Below the pieces are notes generated by a model, which had not been told where the DNA came from, made no database searches, and worked only from the letters and a program-made list of their open reading frames with translations. The position numbers and the translations under genes are program-made. A stretch of DNA of 64,000 bases from contig CBFHYU010000006.1 of NCBI GenBank assembly GCA_965660165.1, positions 1 through 64,000 of the forward strand. Direction: 5' to 3'. Position 1 is the first letter of the stretch, and every line of letters starts with the position of its first letter. The DNA comes from WTJO01 sp965660165 (GTDB lineage: Bacteria; Pseudomonadota; Alphaproteobacteria; Puniceispirillales; Puniceispirillaceae). This document shows, in pieces, positions 9,253 through 17,825 of this stretch.

Positions 9253-10731
9253 CTATAGAGATAATCTTGTTTTGGTTACAGCCTCAGCCCAGCCCTGCTT
9301 TAATTTATGTCTAGTGGTTCTATCCATTTGCGGGGTGAATTGCCGTTCCAGCTGCCAGCTTTCGGCAATATCATCTAAGCCTGCAAACGCGCCATCAGCA
9401 AGCGCAGCAAGCATGGCCGCCCCAAAGGCGGTGGTTTCTGTCACGGCTGGACGATTTACAGGCAAATTCAGAAGATTCGATAAAGATTGCACAAAAAAAT
9501 CATTGGCAACCATGCCGCCATCTATCTTTACAGAGACAGGCGCAACTCCATCCCCTGTCATTGCATCAAATAAATCGCATGTCTGGAACGCAACAGAATC
9601 AAGGGCAGCCCTGATAAAATCATTTGGCCCTGTATCTCTGGTGATACCGTAAATTGCCCCTCTGGCATCTGCCGACCACCATGGGGCTCCAAGCCCTGTA
9701 AAAGCAGGCACCATATAAAGGCCAGTTGCCGCGCTTTGTGCCGCACGGTGTTCTGTTTCCTCAGCAGATGCTATCAGCCCCATATTATCACGAAGCCATT
9801 GCACCACCGCCCCTGCAATAAAAATAGAGCCTTCAAGGGCATAATAGCGCCTACCCTCAATCTGAAGTCCTATGGTGGTAAGCAATCTGTTTGATGACCT
9901 TACAAGCTCTGTGCCTGTATTCAAAATCACAAAACAGCCCGTGCCATAGGTTGATTTAATATCACCTGGACTAAAACAGGCCTGCCCTACAGCCGCGCTT
10001 TGCTGGTCACCAATTGCTGACAGAATTTTCATTGGCCTGCCAAGCACTTCAGAGGCATCTACATCTATCGCTGTGCAATCGACAATATGCGGCAAGATAG
10101 CAGATGGCACATTAAACAGATTGCACAAATCCAGATCCCAATCACCTGTCCTGATATCAACCAGACTTGTTCTTGCTGCATTTGTGGCGTCTGTAAGATG
10201 GTGCGTGCCCCCGCTAAGCCGCCAGATAAGAAAACTTTCAACCGTGCCGAATGCCAAATCGCCTGCTTCGGCCGCATTGCGGGCGCCTTCGACATTATCT
10301 AGAATCCAGCTTATTTTCGAGGCGCTAAAATAGGGGTCTATTACTAGCCCAGCGCGTTCTGATACCAGCGCTTCATGGCCTGCCTGAACAAGTGCCTGAC
10401 ATCTATCAGAGGTGCGCCTATCCTGCCAGACAATCGCATTATAAATGGGCTTGCCTGTTTGCCTATTCCAGATAATTGTTGTTTCCCGCTGATTGGTGAT
10501 GCCCATTGCCTTCACTTTATGGCCATGCGTTTGTGCCATATCTAGCGCCGTTTGCATCACCTCAAAGCTAGTCTGCCACAGCGTTTCTGGATCATGTTCA
10601 ACCCATCCATCATCAGGATATATTTGGGGGAATTCCTGTTGTGCGGTAAAAATCGCCTTACCATCAATATCAAATATCATGGCACGGGTGCTTGTCGTTC
10701 CCTGATCAAGCGATAAATAGGCAGCTTTCAT
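9253..10731 (-). CDS. glpK: Glycerol kinase
   Basis: A 492-residue FGGY-family kinase. The start MKAAYLSLDQGTTSTRAMIFD holds the phosphate-binding DQGTTSTR loop, and later blocks (NAIVWQDRRT, GDQQSAAVGQACF, STYGTGCF, ALEGSIFIAGA, DGGMVANDF) are diagnostic of GlpK. It phosphorylates glycerol to sn-glycerol 3-phosphate in the cytoplasm. No glycerol facilitator or glycerol-3-phosphate dehydrogenase lies in the window, so it is separated from the usual glp operon. A 29-residue membrane peptide gene lies 43 bases upstream on the same strand, with a small hairpin in between. Confidence 0.95.
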   Translation of the reverse strand: MKAAYLSLDQGTTSTRAMIFDIDGKAIFTAQQEFPQIYPDDGWVEHDPETLWQTSFEVMQTALDMAQTHGHKVKAMGITNQRETTIIWNRQTGKPIYNAIVWQDRRTSDRCQALVQAGHEALVSERAGLVIDPYFSASKISWILDNVEGARNAAEAGDLAFGTVESFLIWRLSGGTHHLTDATNAARTSLVDIRTGDWDLDLCNLFNVPSAILPHIVDCTAIDVDASEVLGRPMKILSAIGDQQSAAVGQACFSPGDIKSTYGTGCFVILNTGTELVRSSNRLLTTIGLQIEGRRYYALEGSIFIAGAVVQWLRDNMGLIASAEETEHRAAQSAATGLYMVPAFTGLGAPWWSADARGAIYGITRDTGPNDFIRAALDSVAFQTCDLFDAMTGDGVAPVSVKIDGGMVANDFFVQSLSNLLNLPVNRPAVTETTAFGAAMLAALADGAFAGLDDIAESWQLERQFTPQMDRTTRHKLKQGWAEAVTKTRLSL

Positions 10732-10758
10732 TATGTCATTCCCACTTTATGCACATGC

Positions 10759-10774
10759 AACGCCTCAAGGCGTT
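10759..10774. other. Small perfect hairpin between a mini-ORF and glpK
   Basis: AACGCC, a four-base loop TCAA, and GGCGTT form a perfect six-pair stem in the 43-base gap between the 29-residue membrane peptide gene and glpK. On the plus strand it is followed by a T-rich stretch, but no + strand gene precedes it. On the minus strand it has no U-tract, so it is more likely a processing or stability element in the leader of glpK, or chance. Confidence 0.3.
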
Positions 10775-10864
10775 TTATTTATTTTTCCATCTATTCTTCA
10801 GCATGCGATATATCGCAATACAGCCTATGCCAAGCAGAAGATAGATAAAGGGTTCCAGATTCAT
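10775..10864 (-). CDS. Predicted 29-residue single-pass membrane peptide
   Basis: Reading MNLEPFIYLLLGIGCIAIYR followed by a basic tail MLKNRWKNK, this tiny frame has one hydrophobic helix (residues 5-19) and a positively charged C terminus, the standard shape of small bacterial membrane proteins. An excellent ribosome site, AGGAG seven bases before the ATG, supports translation. It lies 43 bases upstream of glpK on the same strand. Function unknown; a modulator of a membrane complex is only a guess. The open frame upstream of this ATG has no comparable start signal. Confidence 0.5.
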   Translation of the reverse strand: MNLEPFIYLLLGIGCIAIYRMLKNRWKNK

Positions 10865-11097
10865 ACGGTTATCTCCTGTTCGAACTCCGCATAATTGATT
10901 AAAACAGTGACAAGATTTTCTAAAAATAGCAAGCTGGACAGCGCTATCTTCCTCTAAAAAGGCGTATCGCCTTAAGATAATTTGCATAGATGTCCGTCTT
11001 TGCAATAGCGCAAAACAGGCTTAGCTACAGCTTAGAAAAAACAGACTATTGATGCGTAGCCTAATAGGCTATAGTCAGCCTATAGCTAGGGGGTGTG

Positions 11098-11439
11098 ATG
11101 GCACGTTACATTTATAAAATCTGTGATGCAGACCTGTGGAAGATAGCAGAAGAATCAGGCCAGTTTGACGGCGCGCACATTGATTTAGAAGATGGCTATA
11201 TCCATTTTTCAACAGCAGATCAGGTTGCTAGCACCCTTGCTTTACATTTTGCGGGCATCACCAATCTATTGCTGATAGAAATTGACAGCCAAGGGCTGGA
11301 TATTCGCTATGAGCCTGCAAGAAATGGTCAGCTATTTCCCCATCTTTATGATAGTTTGGAGTTACGGCATGTGCGCACTGTCTGGACGCTTGACCTAGAT
11401 AGTGATAACACCCATATCCTGCCGCCTCTAACAAATTAG
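11098..11439 (+). CDS. DUF952 domain-containing protein
   Basis: A 113-residue protein recognised as DUF952 from its layout: IYKICDADLW at the N terminus, then DLEDGYIHFSTADQV, LLLIEIDSQGLDIRYEPARNG, LFPHLYDSLELRHV and TVWTL. Start chosen at the ATG 11098 rather than the GTG one codon earlier; AGGGGG precedes both. The family is small, cytoplasmic and distantly related to ADP-ribosyltransferase-like folds; its biological role is not settled. It starts a three-gene + strand run with a small hypothetical gene and a TSUP permease. Confidence 0.8.
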   Translation: MARYIYKICDADLWKIAEESGQFDGAHIDLEDGYIHFSTADQVASTLALHFAGITNLLLIEIDSQGLDIRYEPARNGQLFPHLYDSLELRHVRTVWTLDLDSDNTHILPPLTN

Positions 11440-11464
11440 CCTGATGAAATAGGAATAATAGCAG

Positions 11465-11704
11465 ATGAATGATCCTACGCCTGAGCAGATGTCACAGATG
11501 ATAGATGCGATCTTTGGAAGGGCAGAACAACTTCTTGCCTATCATCAGCTTGACAGACCCGCAGATAAGGCAGGATTTACCGAATTGCTGAGACTAACCT
11601 TTGATGAAGATGAGGCAGGCTCTGGCATCTTTGCTTCAATGGATGATGAATTATTAGACATATTATGGCAGATTTATCAAAAACGCCTGCTAAGTGAGCA
11701 TTAA
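11465..11704 (+). CDS. Hypothetical 79-residue acidic protein
   Basis: A short acidic, mostly helical protein (MNDPTPEQMSQMIDAIFGRAEQLL through DDELLDILWQIYQKRLL). No family recognised. It lies 25 bases after the DUF952 gene and six bases before the TSUP permease gene in the same direction, so the three are probably one transcript. The weak upstream signal (GGAATAATAGCAG) still contains a GGA-type ribosome site. No signal peptide or membrane segment is seen. Confidence 0.6.
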   Translation: MNDPTPEQMSQMIDAIFGRAEQLLAYHQLDRPADKAGFTELLRLTFDEDEAGSGIFASMDDELLDILWQIYQKRLLSEH

Positions 11705-11710
11705 AATCCA

Positions 11711-12457
11711 ATGCTAGATATTACAAGCCCAGATGTGCTTATCTACATCATTGCTGGCGCATTGATGGGCGGGTTTATAAATGGGCTAGCCAGTTTTGGC
11801 ACTGCGCTATTTACCTTAGGATTCTGGCTTCAGATTATGCCACCATTACAGGCGGTTAGCATGATCCTAGTGATAAGTGTTATCACAGGCATTCAAGGCT
11901 TTTGGGTTGTACGCAAAACAATTTTTCAATTCCCAAGACGGGTGATGCGCTATGTGTTGCCATCATTTTTCGGGATACCGCTTGGGCTGTATGGTCTGGC
12001 ATTTATCAATGCAGAGATACTAAAGCTGATTGTTGGCTCATTTATGGTTGGCTATGGGGCCTATATCCTTGCAACCAGAACCTTGCCCTCGCTTGCAAAA
12101 GAATATGTGATTATTGATAGCATCATCGGATTTACAGGCGGATTTCTGGGTGGGCTGGCAAGCCTATCAGGTGCTATCCCAAGTGTATGGCTATCTCTTC
12201 ACAAATGGCCAAAAACAGAAATTAGGTCAGTTCTGCAAGTCTATAATCTAACAGTTCTGTCTATCACCTGTATCAGCCTTGCAATAGCAGGCACATATAC
12301 TCTGCAATCTTTTAAGATTTTGCTAATGGCCATCCCCATATCTATTTTTGGGGCGCAAATAGGCCTGTTTTGCTTCAAATTGCTTAACGACACACAATTC
12401 AGAATAACATTGATTTCAATGATGTTTATTTCAGGTTTTCTGATTTTTATCCTTTAA
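11711..12457 (+). CDS. TSUP (TauE/SafE) family permease
   Basis: A 248-residue protein with about eight hydrophobic segments in two repeats, the size and form of the sulfite-exporter TauE/SafE family. The first repeat has GALMGGFINGLASFGTALF, the second GFTGGFLGGLASLSGAIP, the paired glycine-rich helices of the family. Members move sulfite, sulfoacetate or other organosulfur anions across the inner membrane; the substrate here is unknown. It ends the small operon that starts with the DUF952 gene. Confidence 0.82.
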   Translation: MLDITSPDVLIYIIAGALMGGFINGLASFGTALFTLGFWLQIMPPLQAVSMILVISVITGIQGFWVVRKTIFQFPRRVMRYVLPSFFGIPLGLYGLAFINAEILKLIVGSFMVGYGAYILATRTLPSLAKEYVIIDSIIGFTGGFLGGLASLSGAIPSVWLSLHKWPKTEIRSVLQVYNLTVLSITCISLAIAGTYTLQSFKILLMAIPISIFGAQIGLFCFKLLNDTQFRITLISMMFISGFLIFIL

Positions 12458-12537
12458 TATATCAATATTTTTATATTTTATCATTTTTTCTTGCAAAAAA
12501 TTGTAAATCATTATAATTATATCTTGTCTGATACAGC

Positions 12538-12732
12538 ATGTGGGAGAGATCGTGTTGCCAGCCCTAACATTTTGGGCAGGGTTAGCACGGCGCCGAAGGA
12601 GCAAATACCTCTTAATCTCTCAGGCAAAAGAACGGCATGTTATGGACAGTCTGGAGAGTGGCGTTAATACGCCCACCGAAGGGGCAGCATGGCGAAATGC
12701 TATGCAAACTCTCAGGTAACAGGACAGGCGAG
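12538..12732 (+). promoter_or_regulatory. Tandem glycine riboswitch
   Basis: Two adjacent glycine aptamers lie in the 5' leader of the DadA-type gene. Aptamer 1 (about 12541-12635) pairs GGGAGAG with CTCTCAGG through a CGCCGAAGGAGCAA core and ends AAAAGAACGG. Aptamer 2 (about 12650-12727) repeats this as GGAGAG, CACCGAAGGGGCA and CTCTCAGGTAACAGGACAG. The short linker and matching cores are the classic cooperative arrangement. Such switches usually turn on glycine catabolism or efflux when glycine is high. The 340-base gap around it is otherwise empty except for an AT-rich stretch after 12457 that may hold the promoter. Confidence 0.95.
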
Positions 12733-12797
12733 GCGAAAAGTGAGGCGCAATATCTGCGCCTATGCAAACGGCCATGTGATAACATAAGGGGATTATC

Positions 12798-14033
12798 ATG
12801 AAACATATCGCTATTATCGGTGCAGGCATTATTGGTGTGACAACTGCTTGGGTACTTCGCCAGCAAGGCCATCAGGTCACAATATTTGATAAAAACAGAT
12901 ATCCAGCTATGGAAACCTCTTTTGCGAATGGGGGCCAGCTATCAGCAAGTAATGCTGAAGTATGGACACATTTTGGCACCATCGCAAAAGGCTTGAAATG
13001 GCTGTTCCGCAAAGATGCGCCGTTGCTGATGAATTTATCCCCTAGCTGGCATAAATATAGCTGGCTTGGCGAATTTATGACCAATTGCATGCGTTATGAG
13101 CAAAACACCATTCAAACTGCTAAGATGGCGATTGAATCTCGCAAATATATGCAGGAATTTGCCCAATCAGCTGGCATTGAATTTGACAGGCTGAATTGCG
13201 GTATTTTGCATGTCTATAAACATGAAAAAGACTTTGCCCATGCTCATAAGGTAAATGAGATGCTGTCCAAAGCAGGGTTAGAGCGCCGCCAGCTATCGCC
13301 TGAAGAGGTATATCAGATTGAGCCGACGCTTCAGGCAGAGCTTATTGGCGGCTATTACACTGATAGCGATTTTACTGGTGATATTCATAAATTCACAACC
13401 CAGCTTGCCAAGAGAGCTGGTGAAGATGGCGTGAAATTTGTAATGAATGCAGATGTGTATGATATCCAGCATGATGGCTCTAAACCTGCTGTGTTTTGGC
13501 GTGATCTATCTGGCGCAACGCTGGATGATAGCTTTGATGGCATTGTGGTCTGTGCTGGCGTAGCAAGCAGGCGGTTCGCCCACCAACTAGGTGATAGGGT
13601 GAATATTTATCCTGTGAAGGGATATTCGATTACGATTGATTTGGATGATGAATCTTCTCGCAACGCTGCGCCACATGCCAGCATTTTAGATGACCAGGCC
13701 AAAATTGTAACATCACGTCTTGGGGAAGGCAGATTCAGAGTGGCAGGCACAGCTGAATTTAACGGCATTAACACAGATATTCGGGCGGATAGAATTGCGC
13801 CTCTGACCCGCTGGGTTGAGACATTTTTCCCTGATATATCAACAGAATATGTTGTGCCATGGGCTGGCTTGCGTCCGATGTTGCCATCAATGATGCCTAA
13901 AATTGGAGCAGGCTCAAAGCCAGGTGTATTTTATAATACAGGTCATGGCCATCTGGGCTGGACACTTAGCTGTCTTTCAGCGCATATGCTTGGGGATATT
14001 GTCACACGCAAAGATAACCAGCTGGCCTCATAG
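12798..14033 (+). CDS. dadA: D-amino acid dehydrogenase (DadA-type FAD oxidoreductase)
   Basis: A 411-residue DAO-fold flavoprotein. The FAD-binding GAGIIG loop is at residues 7-12, followed by a GGQLSAS block, WHKYSWLGEFM, and a C-terminal PWAGLRPMLPSMMPKIG / YNTGHGHLGWTLS pair, all typical of DadA. The enzyme would oxidise D-amino acids (D-alanine class) or possibly glycine-type substrates to oxo-acids, passing electrons to the membrane quinone pool. A tandem glycine riboswitch in its leader means it is controlled by glycine. AAGGGGA lies six bases before the ATG. The stop overlaps the convergent kinase gene by six bases. Glycine itself, sarcosine or a D-amino acid remain possible substrates. 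Confidence 0.85.
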   Translation: MKHIAIIGAGIIGVTTAWVLRQQGHQVTIFDKNRYPAMETSFANGGQLSASNAEVWTHFGTIAKGLKWLFRKDAPLLMNLSPSWHKYSWLGEFMTNCMRYEQNTIQTAKMAIESRKYMQEFAQSAGIEFDRLNCGILHVYKHEKDFAHAHKVNEMLSKAGLERRQLSPEEVYQIEPTLQAELIGGYYTDSDFTGDIHKFTTQLAKRAGEDGVKFVMNADVYDIQHDGSKPAVFWRDLSGATLDDSFDGIVVCAGVASRRFAHQLGDRVNIYPVKGYSITIDLDDESSRNAAPHASILDDQAKIVTSRLGEGRFRVAGTAEFNGINTDIRADRIAPLTRWVETFFPDISTEYVVPWAGLRPMLPSMMPKIGAGSKPGVFYNTGHGHLGWTLSCLSAHMLGDIVTRKDNQLAS

Positions 14034-14957
14034 GCTGGTTATCTGATGGCGATATAGCGCGGCAAGCCCTGCAATTACAGCATCTGTAGCATCGCACAGG
14101 CTGGTTGTAATACCGTAATGGCTACACCCTGTCTGATATAGCTCTTGCGTGTTACCTGATGCTACGATGATGGCGGGGCTTTCTGTCTGGTGAATAAGAG
14201 GCAGGACAGATTGAAGCTCTGTTCCGATAATAATACCAGAAACAAGCGAGTACCCCCATGCGCCATCACACTTACCTGTGACAATTTCTGCGCGCACGGA
14301 AAATAGCTGATTAAGTATCCCCATTTTGTTTTCAGCACGTGCCAGCCCTGCTGTGAATGCGTTCATGTCTATTGTGTCAGAGGCTGTTAGAACAGGCGCA
14401 AGCATTGACTGTGAGGTAGCAAGCTCAAACATTTCGCCTGTCATAAAGGTGGCAAATGATGCAATTCGGCCAGCCTCTGATCCTATCCATTTTGAATGTG
14501 TTCCTGGAAGACAGATAAACCGCGCTTCATCTGATAGGCTTGCGGTAGCGCCAAGATATAATGTCTCCTCACCTCTCATCACATCTACCACACCATCAAA
14601 GCCCGAAAGTGCCAATCCAGGCATGATGCTGATTTTATGGTTTTGGTGGAAGAAAGAAACACAGCCTGCCGCAAGGCCAGCAACATCTGCTAATTCTGGT
14701 TGGGTAATATATGGCACCTCATACCATCCCTGCGCACTGCCAATCATGCCGCACATAATAATCGGTATATCATCTGCCACTGACGGCCACTGCGCCAGCA
14801 CGCTATCAATAACATCTGGAAAAGTACCTTGCGGGATGCGCTTAATGCCAGCATCTGAGGTGATTTGATCAAGACGCCTGCCCTCTTGGGTAAGCAGAAA
14901 TGCCCGAAATGACGAGGTTCCCCAATCTATGCCGATAAAGTCTGGCTGGCGGCTCAT
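14028..14957 (-). CDS. dgoK: 2-dehydro-3-deoxygalactonokinase family protein
   Basis: A 309-residue sugar-acid kinase. The start MSRQPDFIGIDWGTSSFRAFLL carries the DWGTSSFR phosphate loop of the DgoK family; PIIMCGMIGSAQGWYEVPY, CLPGTHSKWI and FMTGEMFEL are further family blocks. It phosphorylates 2-keto-3-deoxy-galactonate (or gluconate) to the 6-phospho form in the De Ley-Doudoroff-type route. The ATG at 14957, with AAGGAA before it, is preferred over one 17 codons upstream. No KDPGal aldolase adjoins it, but sugar-acid genes lie at 4.7-8.1 kb and 21 kb. Confidence 0.9.
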   Translation of the reverse strand: MSRQPDFIGIDWGTSSFRAFLLTQEGRRLDQITSDAGIKRIPQGTFPDVIDSVLAQWPSVADDIPIIMCGMIGSAQGWYEVPYITQPELADVAGLAAGCVSFFHQNHKISIMPGLALSGFDGVVDVMRGEETLYLGATASLSDEARFICLPGTHSKWIGSEAGRIASFATFMTGEMFELATSQSMLAPVLTASDTIDMNAFTAGLARAENKMGILNQLFSVRAEIVTGKCDGAWGYSLVSGIIIGTELQSVLPLIHQTESPAIIVASGNTQELYQTGCSHYGITTSLCDATDAVIAGLAALYRHQITSL

Positions 14958-15163
14958 AACTGGTTCCTTTTCATCGCAAAAAATGGCTCCTATGTGTTTA
15001 TCTAACAATAAGCTATGTAACTGTGCGTATCACAATATTCTATGGCGTGTTTAGACAAAGATATATCTAGAAATCACCCTATCACATTTGCACATGATGA
15101 CAATCACTGTCACACTGCGCAACGTTGGGGCGTAAACAGGGATAATTAACGGCGAGGCGAGGC

Positions 15164-16840
15164 ATGTCATTCAAATCAGATATTGAAATCGCAAGAGATG
15201 CACATAAAAAACCTATTTTTGAAATAGGGGCAAAGCTGGGCATTCCAGAAACGGATTTAGTCCCATTTGGACATGATAAGGCAAAAATATCTGCTAGCTA
15301 TCTTGATAGCCTGTCATCCAGAGCTGATGGCAAGCTTATTCTTGTAACAGCTATCAATCCAACACCAGCAGGTGAAGGCAAAACCACAACGACGGTGGGT
15401 TTGGGTGACGGCTTAAATGCGATTGGCAAAAACGCCATTATCTGCATCCGTGAAGCAAGTCTTGGCCCTTGCTTTGGCATGAAAGGCGGCGCGGCAGGCG
15501 GCGGCTATGCCCAAATTGTGCCAATGGAAGATATGAACCTGCATTTTACAGGCGATTTTCATGCCATCACCTCAGCACATAATTTGCTGTCGGCGATGAT
15601 AGACAATCATATTTACTGGGGCAATGAGCTTGAAATTGACCAAAGACGGGTAAGCTGGCGCCGTGTGGTTGATATGAATGATCGCGCCCTTCGCGATATT
15701 GTGACCTCACTTGGGGGTATTAGCAATGGCTATCCGCGTCAGGCTGGCTTTGATATTACTGTTGCATCAGAAGTTATGGCGATTTTGTGTCTAGCCCGAA
15801 ATGCAGATGATTTACGCCAGCGTCTTGGCGATATTATTGTTGCCTATCGCCGTGACAAAAGCCCTGTCTACTGCCGTGATATCAAAGCAGATGGTGCGAT
15901 GACTGTGTTATTACAACAAGCAATGCAACCTAATCTGGTTCAGACACTTGAGAATAATCCTGCTTTTGTCCATGGCGGGCCGTTTGCGAATATTGCACAT
16001 GGCTGTAATTCGGTAATTGCCACTAAGGCGGCGCTGAAGCTAGGCGATTATGTTGTTACAGAAGCAGGCTTTGGCGCTGATTTAGGCGCTGAGAAATTCC
16101 TCAATATCAAATGCCGTAAAGCTGGCATCAGCCCAAGTGCTGTTGTGATTGTCGCAACGGTTAGGGCAATGAAGATGAATGGCGGTGTTGCCAAAGCTGA
16201 TCTTGACGCTGAAAATACCGATGCAGTGCTAGCTGGATGTCCTAATCTGGGTCGCCATATTGAAAATATGAAATCATTTGGCCTGCCTGTGATTGTTGCG
16301 ATAAATCACTTCATTAAAGATACTGATGCAGAAATTAAAATCATTGAAGATTTTGTTGCACAGCAAGGCTCAGAAGCAATTGTCTCGCGTCATTGGGAAC
16401 TTGGCTCAAAAGGCTCAGAAGCACTAGCCCGCCGTGTTGCTGAGATAGCAGATGCTGATAGTGCCAATTTTGCGCCTATTTATCCTGATGATCTGCCGTT
16501 ATTTGAAAAAATAGAAGTGATTGCAAAACGCATCTATCGGGCAGATGACGTGCTGGCAGATAAAAAAATCAGAGAACAGCTTAAATTATGGGAACAGCAA
16601 GGCTATGGTAATCTGCCTGTCTGTATGGCAAAAACCCAATATAGCTTTAGCACTGACCCCAATTTAAGAGGCGCACCCTCAGGCCATTCTGTACCTGTAA
16701 GAGAAGTTAGGCTATCAGCAGGTGCTGGATTTATTGTGGCAATTTGCGGTGAGATTATGACCATGCCTGGTTTGCCGCGCACGCCATCAGCAGAACAAAT
16801 CATGCTGAATGACGCAGGCCAGATAGACGGATTATTCTAA
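15164..16840 (+). CDS. fhs: Formate-tetrahydrofolate ligase
   Basis: A 558-residue Fhs. The ATP-binding loop TPAGEGKTT is at residues 67-75; other signatures are SLGPCFGMKGGAAGGGYAQ, DFHAITSAHNLL, ITVASEVMAILCLA, VVTEAGFGADLGAEKF and GEIMTMPGLPRTPSA. It makes 10-formyl-tetrahydrofolate from formate, ATP and THF. folD follows 18 bases downstream, a standard pairing that interconverts formyl, methenyl and methylene folates. The 206-base divergent region with dgoK carries TGACA-N5-TGTCA (15098-15112), which may be an operator but is short. It could recycle formate made by the demethylation enzymes at 46-51 kb. Confidence 0.97.
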   Translation: MSFKSDIEIARDAHKKPIFEIGAKLGIPETDLVPFGHDKAKISASYLDSLSSRADGKLILVTAINPTPAGEGKTTTTVGLGDGLNAIGKNAIICIREASLGPCFGMKGGAAGGGYAQIVPMEDMNLHFTGDFHAITSAHNLLSAMIDNHIYWGNELEIDQRRVSWRRVVDMNDRALRDIVTSLGGISNGYPRQAGFDITVASEVMAILCLARNADDLRQRLGDIIVAYRRDKSPVYCRDIKADGAMTVLLQQAMQPNLVQTLENNPAFVHGGPFANIAHGCNSVIATKAALKLGDYVVTEAGFGADLGAEKFLNIKCRKAGISPSAVVIVATVRAMKMNGGVAKADLDAENTDAVLAGCPNLGRHIENMKSFGLPVIVAINHFIKDTDAEIKIIEDFVAQQGSEAIVSRHWELGSKGSEALARRVAEIADADSANFAPIYPDDLPLFEKIEVIAKRIYRADDVLADKKIREQLKLWEQQGYGNLPVCMAKTQYSFSTDPNLRGAPSGHSVPVREVRLSAGAGFIVAICGEIMTMPGLPRTPSAEQIMLNDAGQIDGLF

Positions 16841-16858
16841 TCTTGATAGGGAGCTAAT

Positions 16859-17752
16859 ATGGCGGCAACGATAATTGATGGCAAAGCATTTGCAGGCGGT
16901 ATTCGCGAGCAGATTGCCGCGCAGGTCAGCAATCTGAAACAACGCCATAATATCACACCTGGCCTTGCGGTAGTGCTGGTTGGTGAAGACCCTGCCTCTG
17001 AAGTATATGTGCGATCAAAAGGCAAGCAGACAGTGGCTGCAGGCATGAAATCTGTTGAACATAGGCTGTCAGCAGATACAGATCAGCCTACACTTCTTGC
17101 ACTTATAGACAGGCTGAATAATGATAGCTCGCTTCATGGGATTTTAGTCCAATTACCGCTTCCTGCGCATCTTGATGAAACAGCCGTCATCAATGCTATT
17201 GCGCCTGAAAAAGATGTTGACGGGTTCCATATATCAAATGTTGGCTTGCTAGGCACAGGGCAAAAATCAATGGTGCCTTGCACGCCGTTGGGCAGCCTTA
17301 TGATGTTGCGTGACCAGCTTGGCTCATTAAGCGGAAAACATGCGGTTGTGATTGGCAGAAGCAACATAGTCGGAAAACCAATGGCGCAATTATTGCTCAA
17401 TGATAGCTGTACTGTCACGATTGTGCATTCACGAACCCAAAATATTGAAGAGATTGTTAGCACAGCAGATATTGTTATTGCCGCTGTTGGCCGCCCTAAG
17501 ATGGTGAAGGCATCATGGATTAAACAGGGCGCCTGTATTATTGATGTTGGCATTAACCGAATTGCCCTAGCTGATGGCAAATCGCGTATCGTAGGTGATG
17601 TGGATTTAGATGACTGTATCCAAGTTGCGGGGGCTATCACCCCTGTTCCTGGGGGGGTTGGACCTATGACTATTGCCTGTCTACTTGCTAACACCCTCAC
17701 AGCCTGTTGCAGAATTCATGGTCTGGACGATCCAGAAGGCCTTACCGCATAA
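16859..17752 (+). CDS. folD: Bifunctional methylene-THF dehydrogenase / methenyl-THF cyclohydrolase
   Basis: A 297-residue FolD. Recognisable elements are YVRSKGKQTVAAGM (folate site with the catalytic Tyr and Lys), GILVQLPLPAHL, PEKDVDGFH, GRSNIVGKPMAQLL (NADP-binding loop) and PVPGGVGPMT near the end. It oxidises 5,10-methylene-THF and hydrolyses methenyl-THF to 10-formyl-THF. GGGAGC lies seven bases before the ATG, and fhs precedes it by 18 bases, so both are surely one transcript. Confidence 0.97.
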   Translation: MAATIIDGKAFAGGIREQIAAQVSNLKQRHNITPGLAVVLVGEDPASEVYVRSKGKQTVAAGMKSVEHRLSADTDQPTLLALIDRLNNDSSLHGILVQLPLPAHLDETAVINAIAPEKDVDGFHISNVGLLGTGQKSMVPCTPLGSLMMLRDQLGSLSGKHAVVIGRSNIVGKPMAQLLLNDSCTVTIVHSRTQNIEEIVSTADIVIAAVGRPKMVKASWIKQGACIIDVGINRIALADGKSRIVGDVDLDDCIQVAGAITPVPGGVGPMTIACLLANTLTACCRIHGLDDPEGLTA

Positions 17753-17825
17753 CATGCACAGTCTTCTATTCAGCCTTGTCATCACGCCACAAGATAGCTA
17801 GCGTTGAGGGTGAATGGAGGGCGTT

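Noticed and set aside
9239..9652. 137-residue + strand frame
   Set aside because: It lies antisense inside glpK, whose protein is clearly recognised; composition is that of a shadow frame.
15098..15112. TGACA-N5-TGTCA palindrome between dgoK and fhs as an operator
   Set aside because: Five-base arms are too short to call on their own; noted in the fhs entry only.
17134..17700. 188-residue minus-strand frame
   Set aside because: Antisense of folD with biased composition; folD motifs on the + strand are certain.
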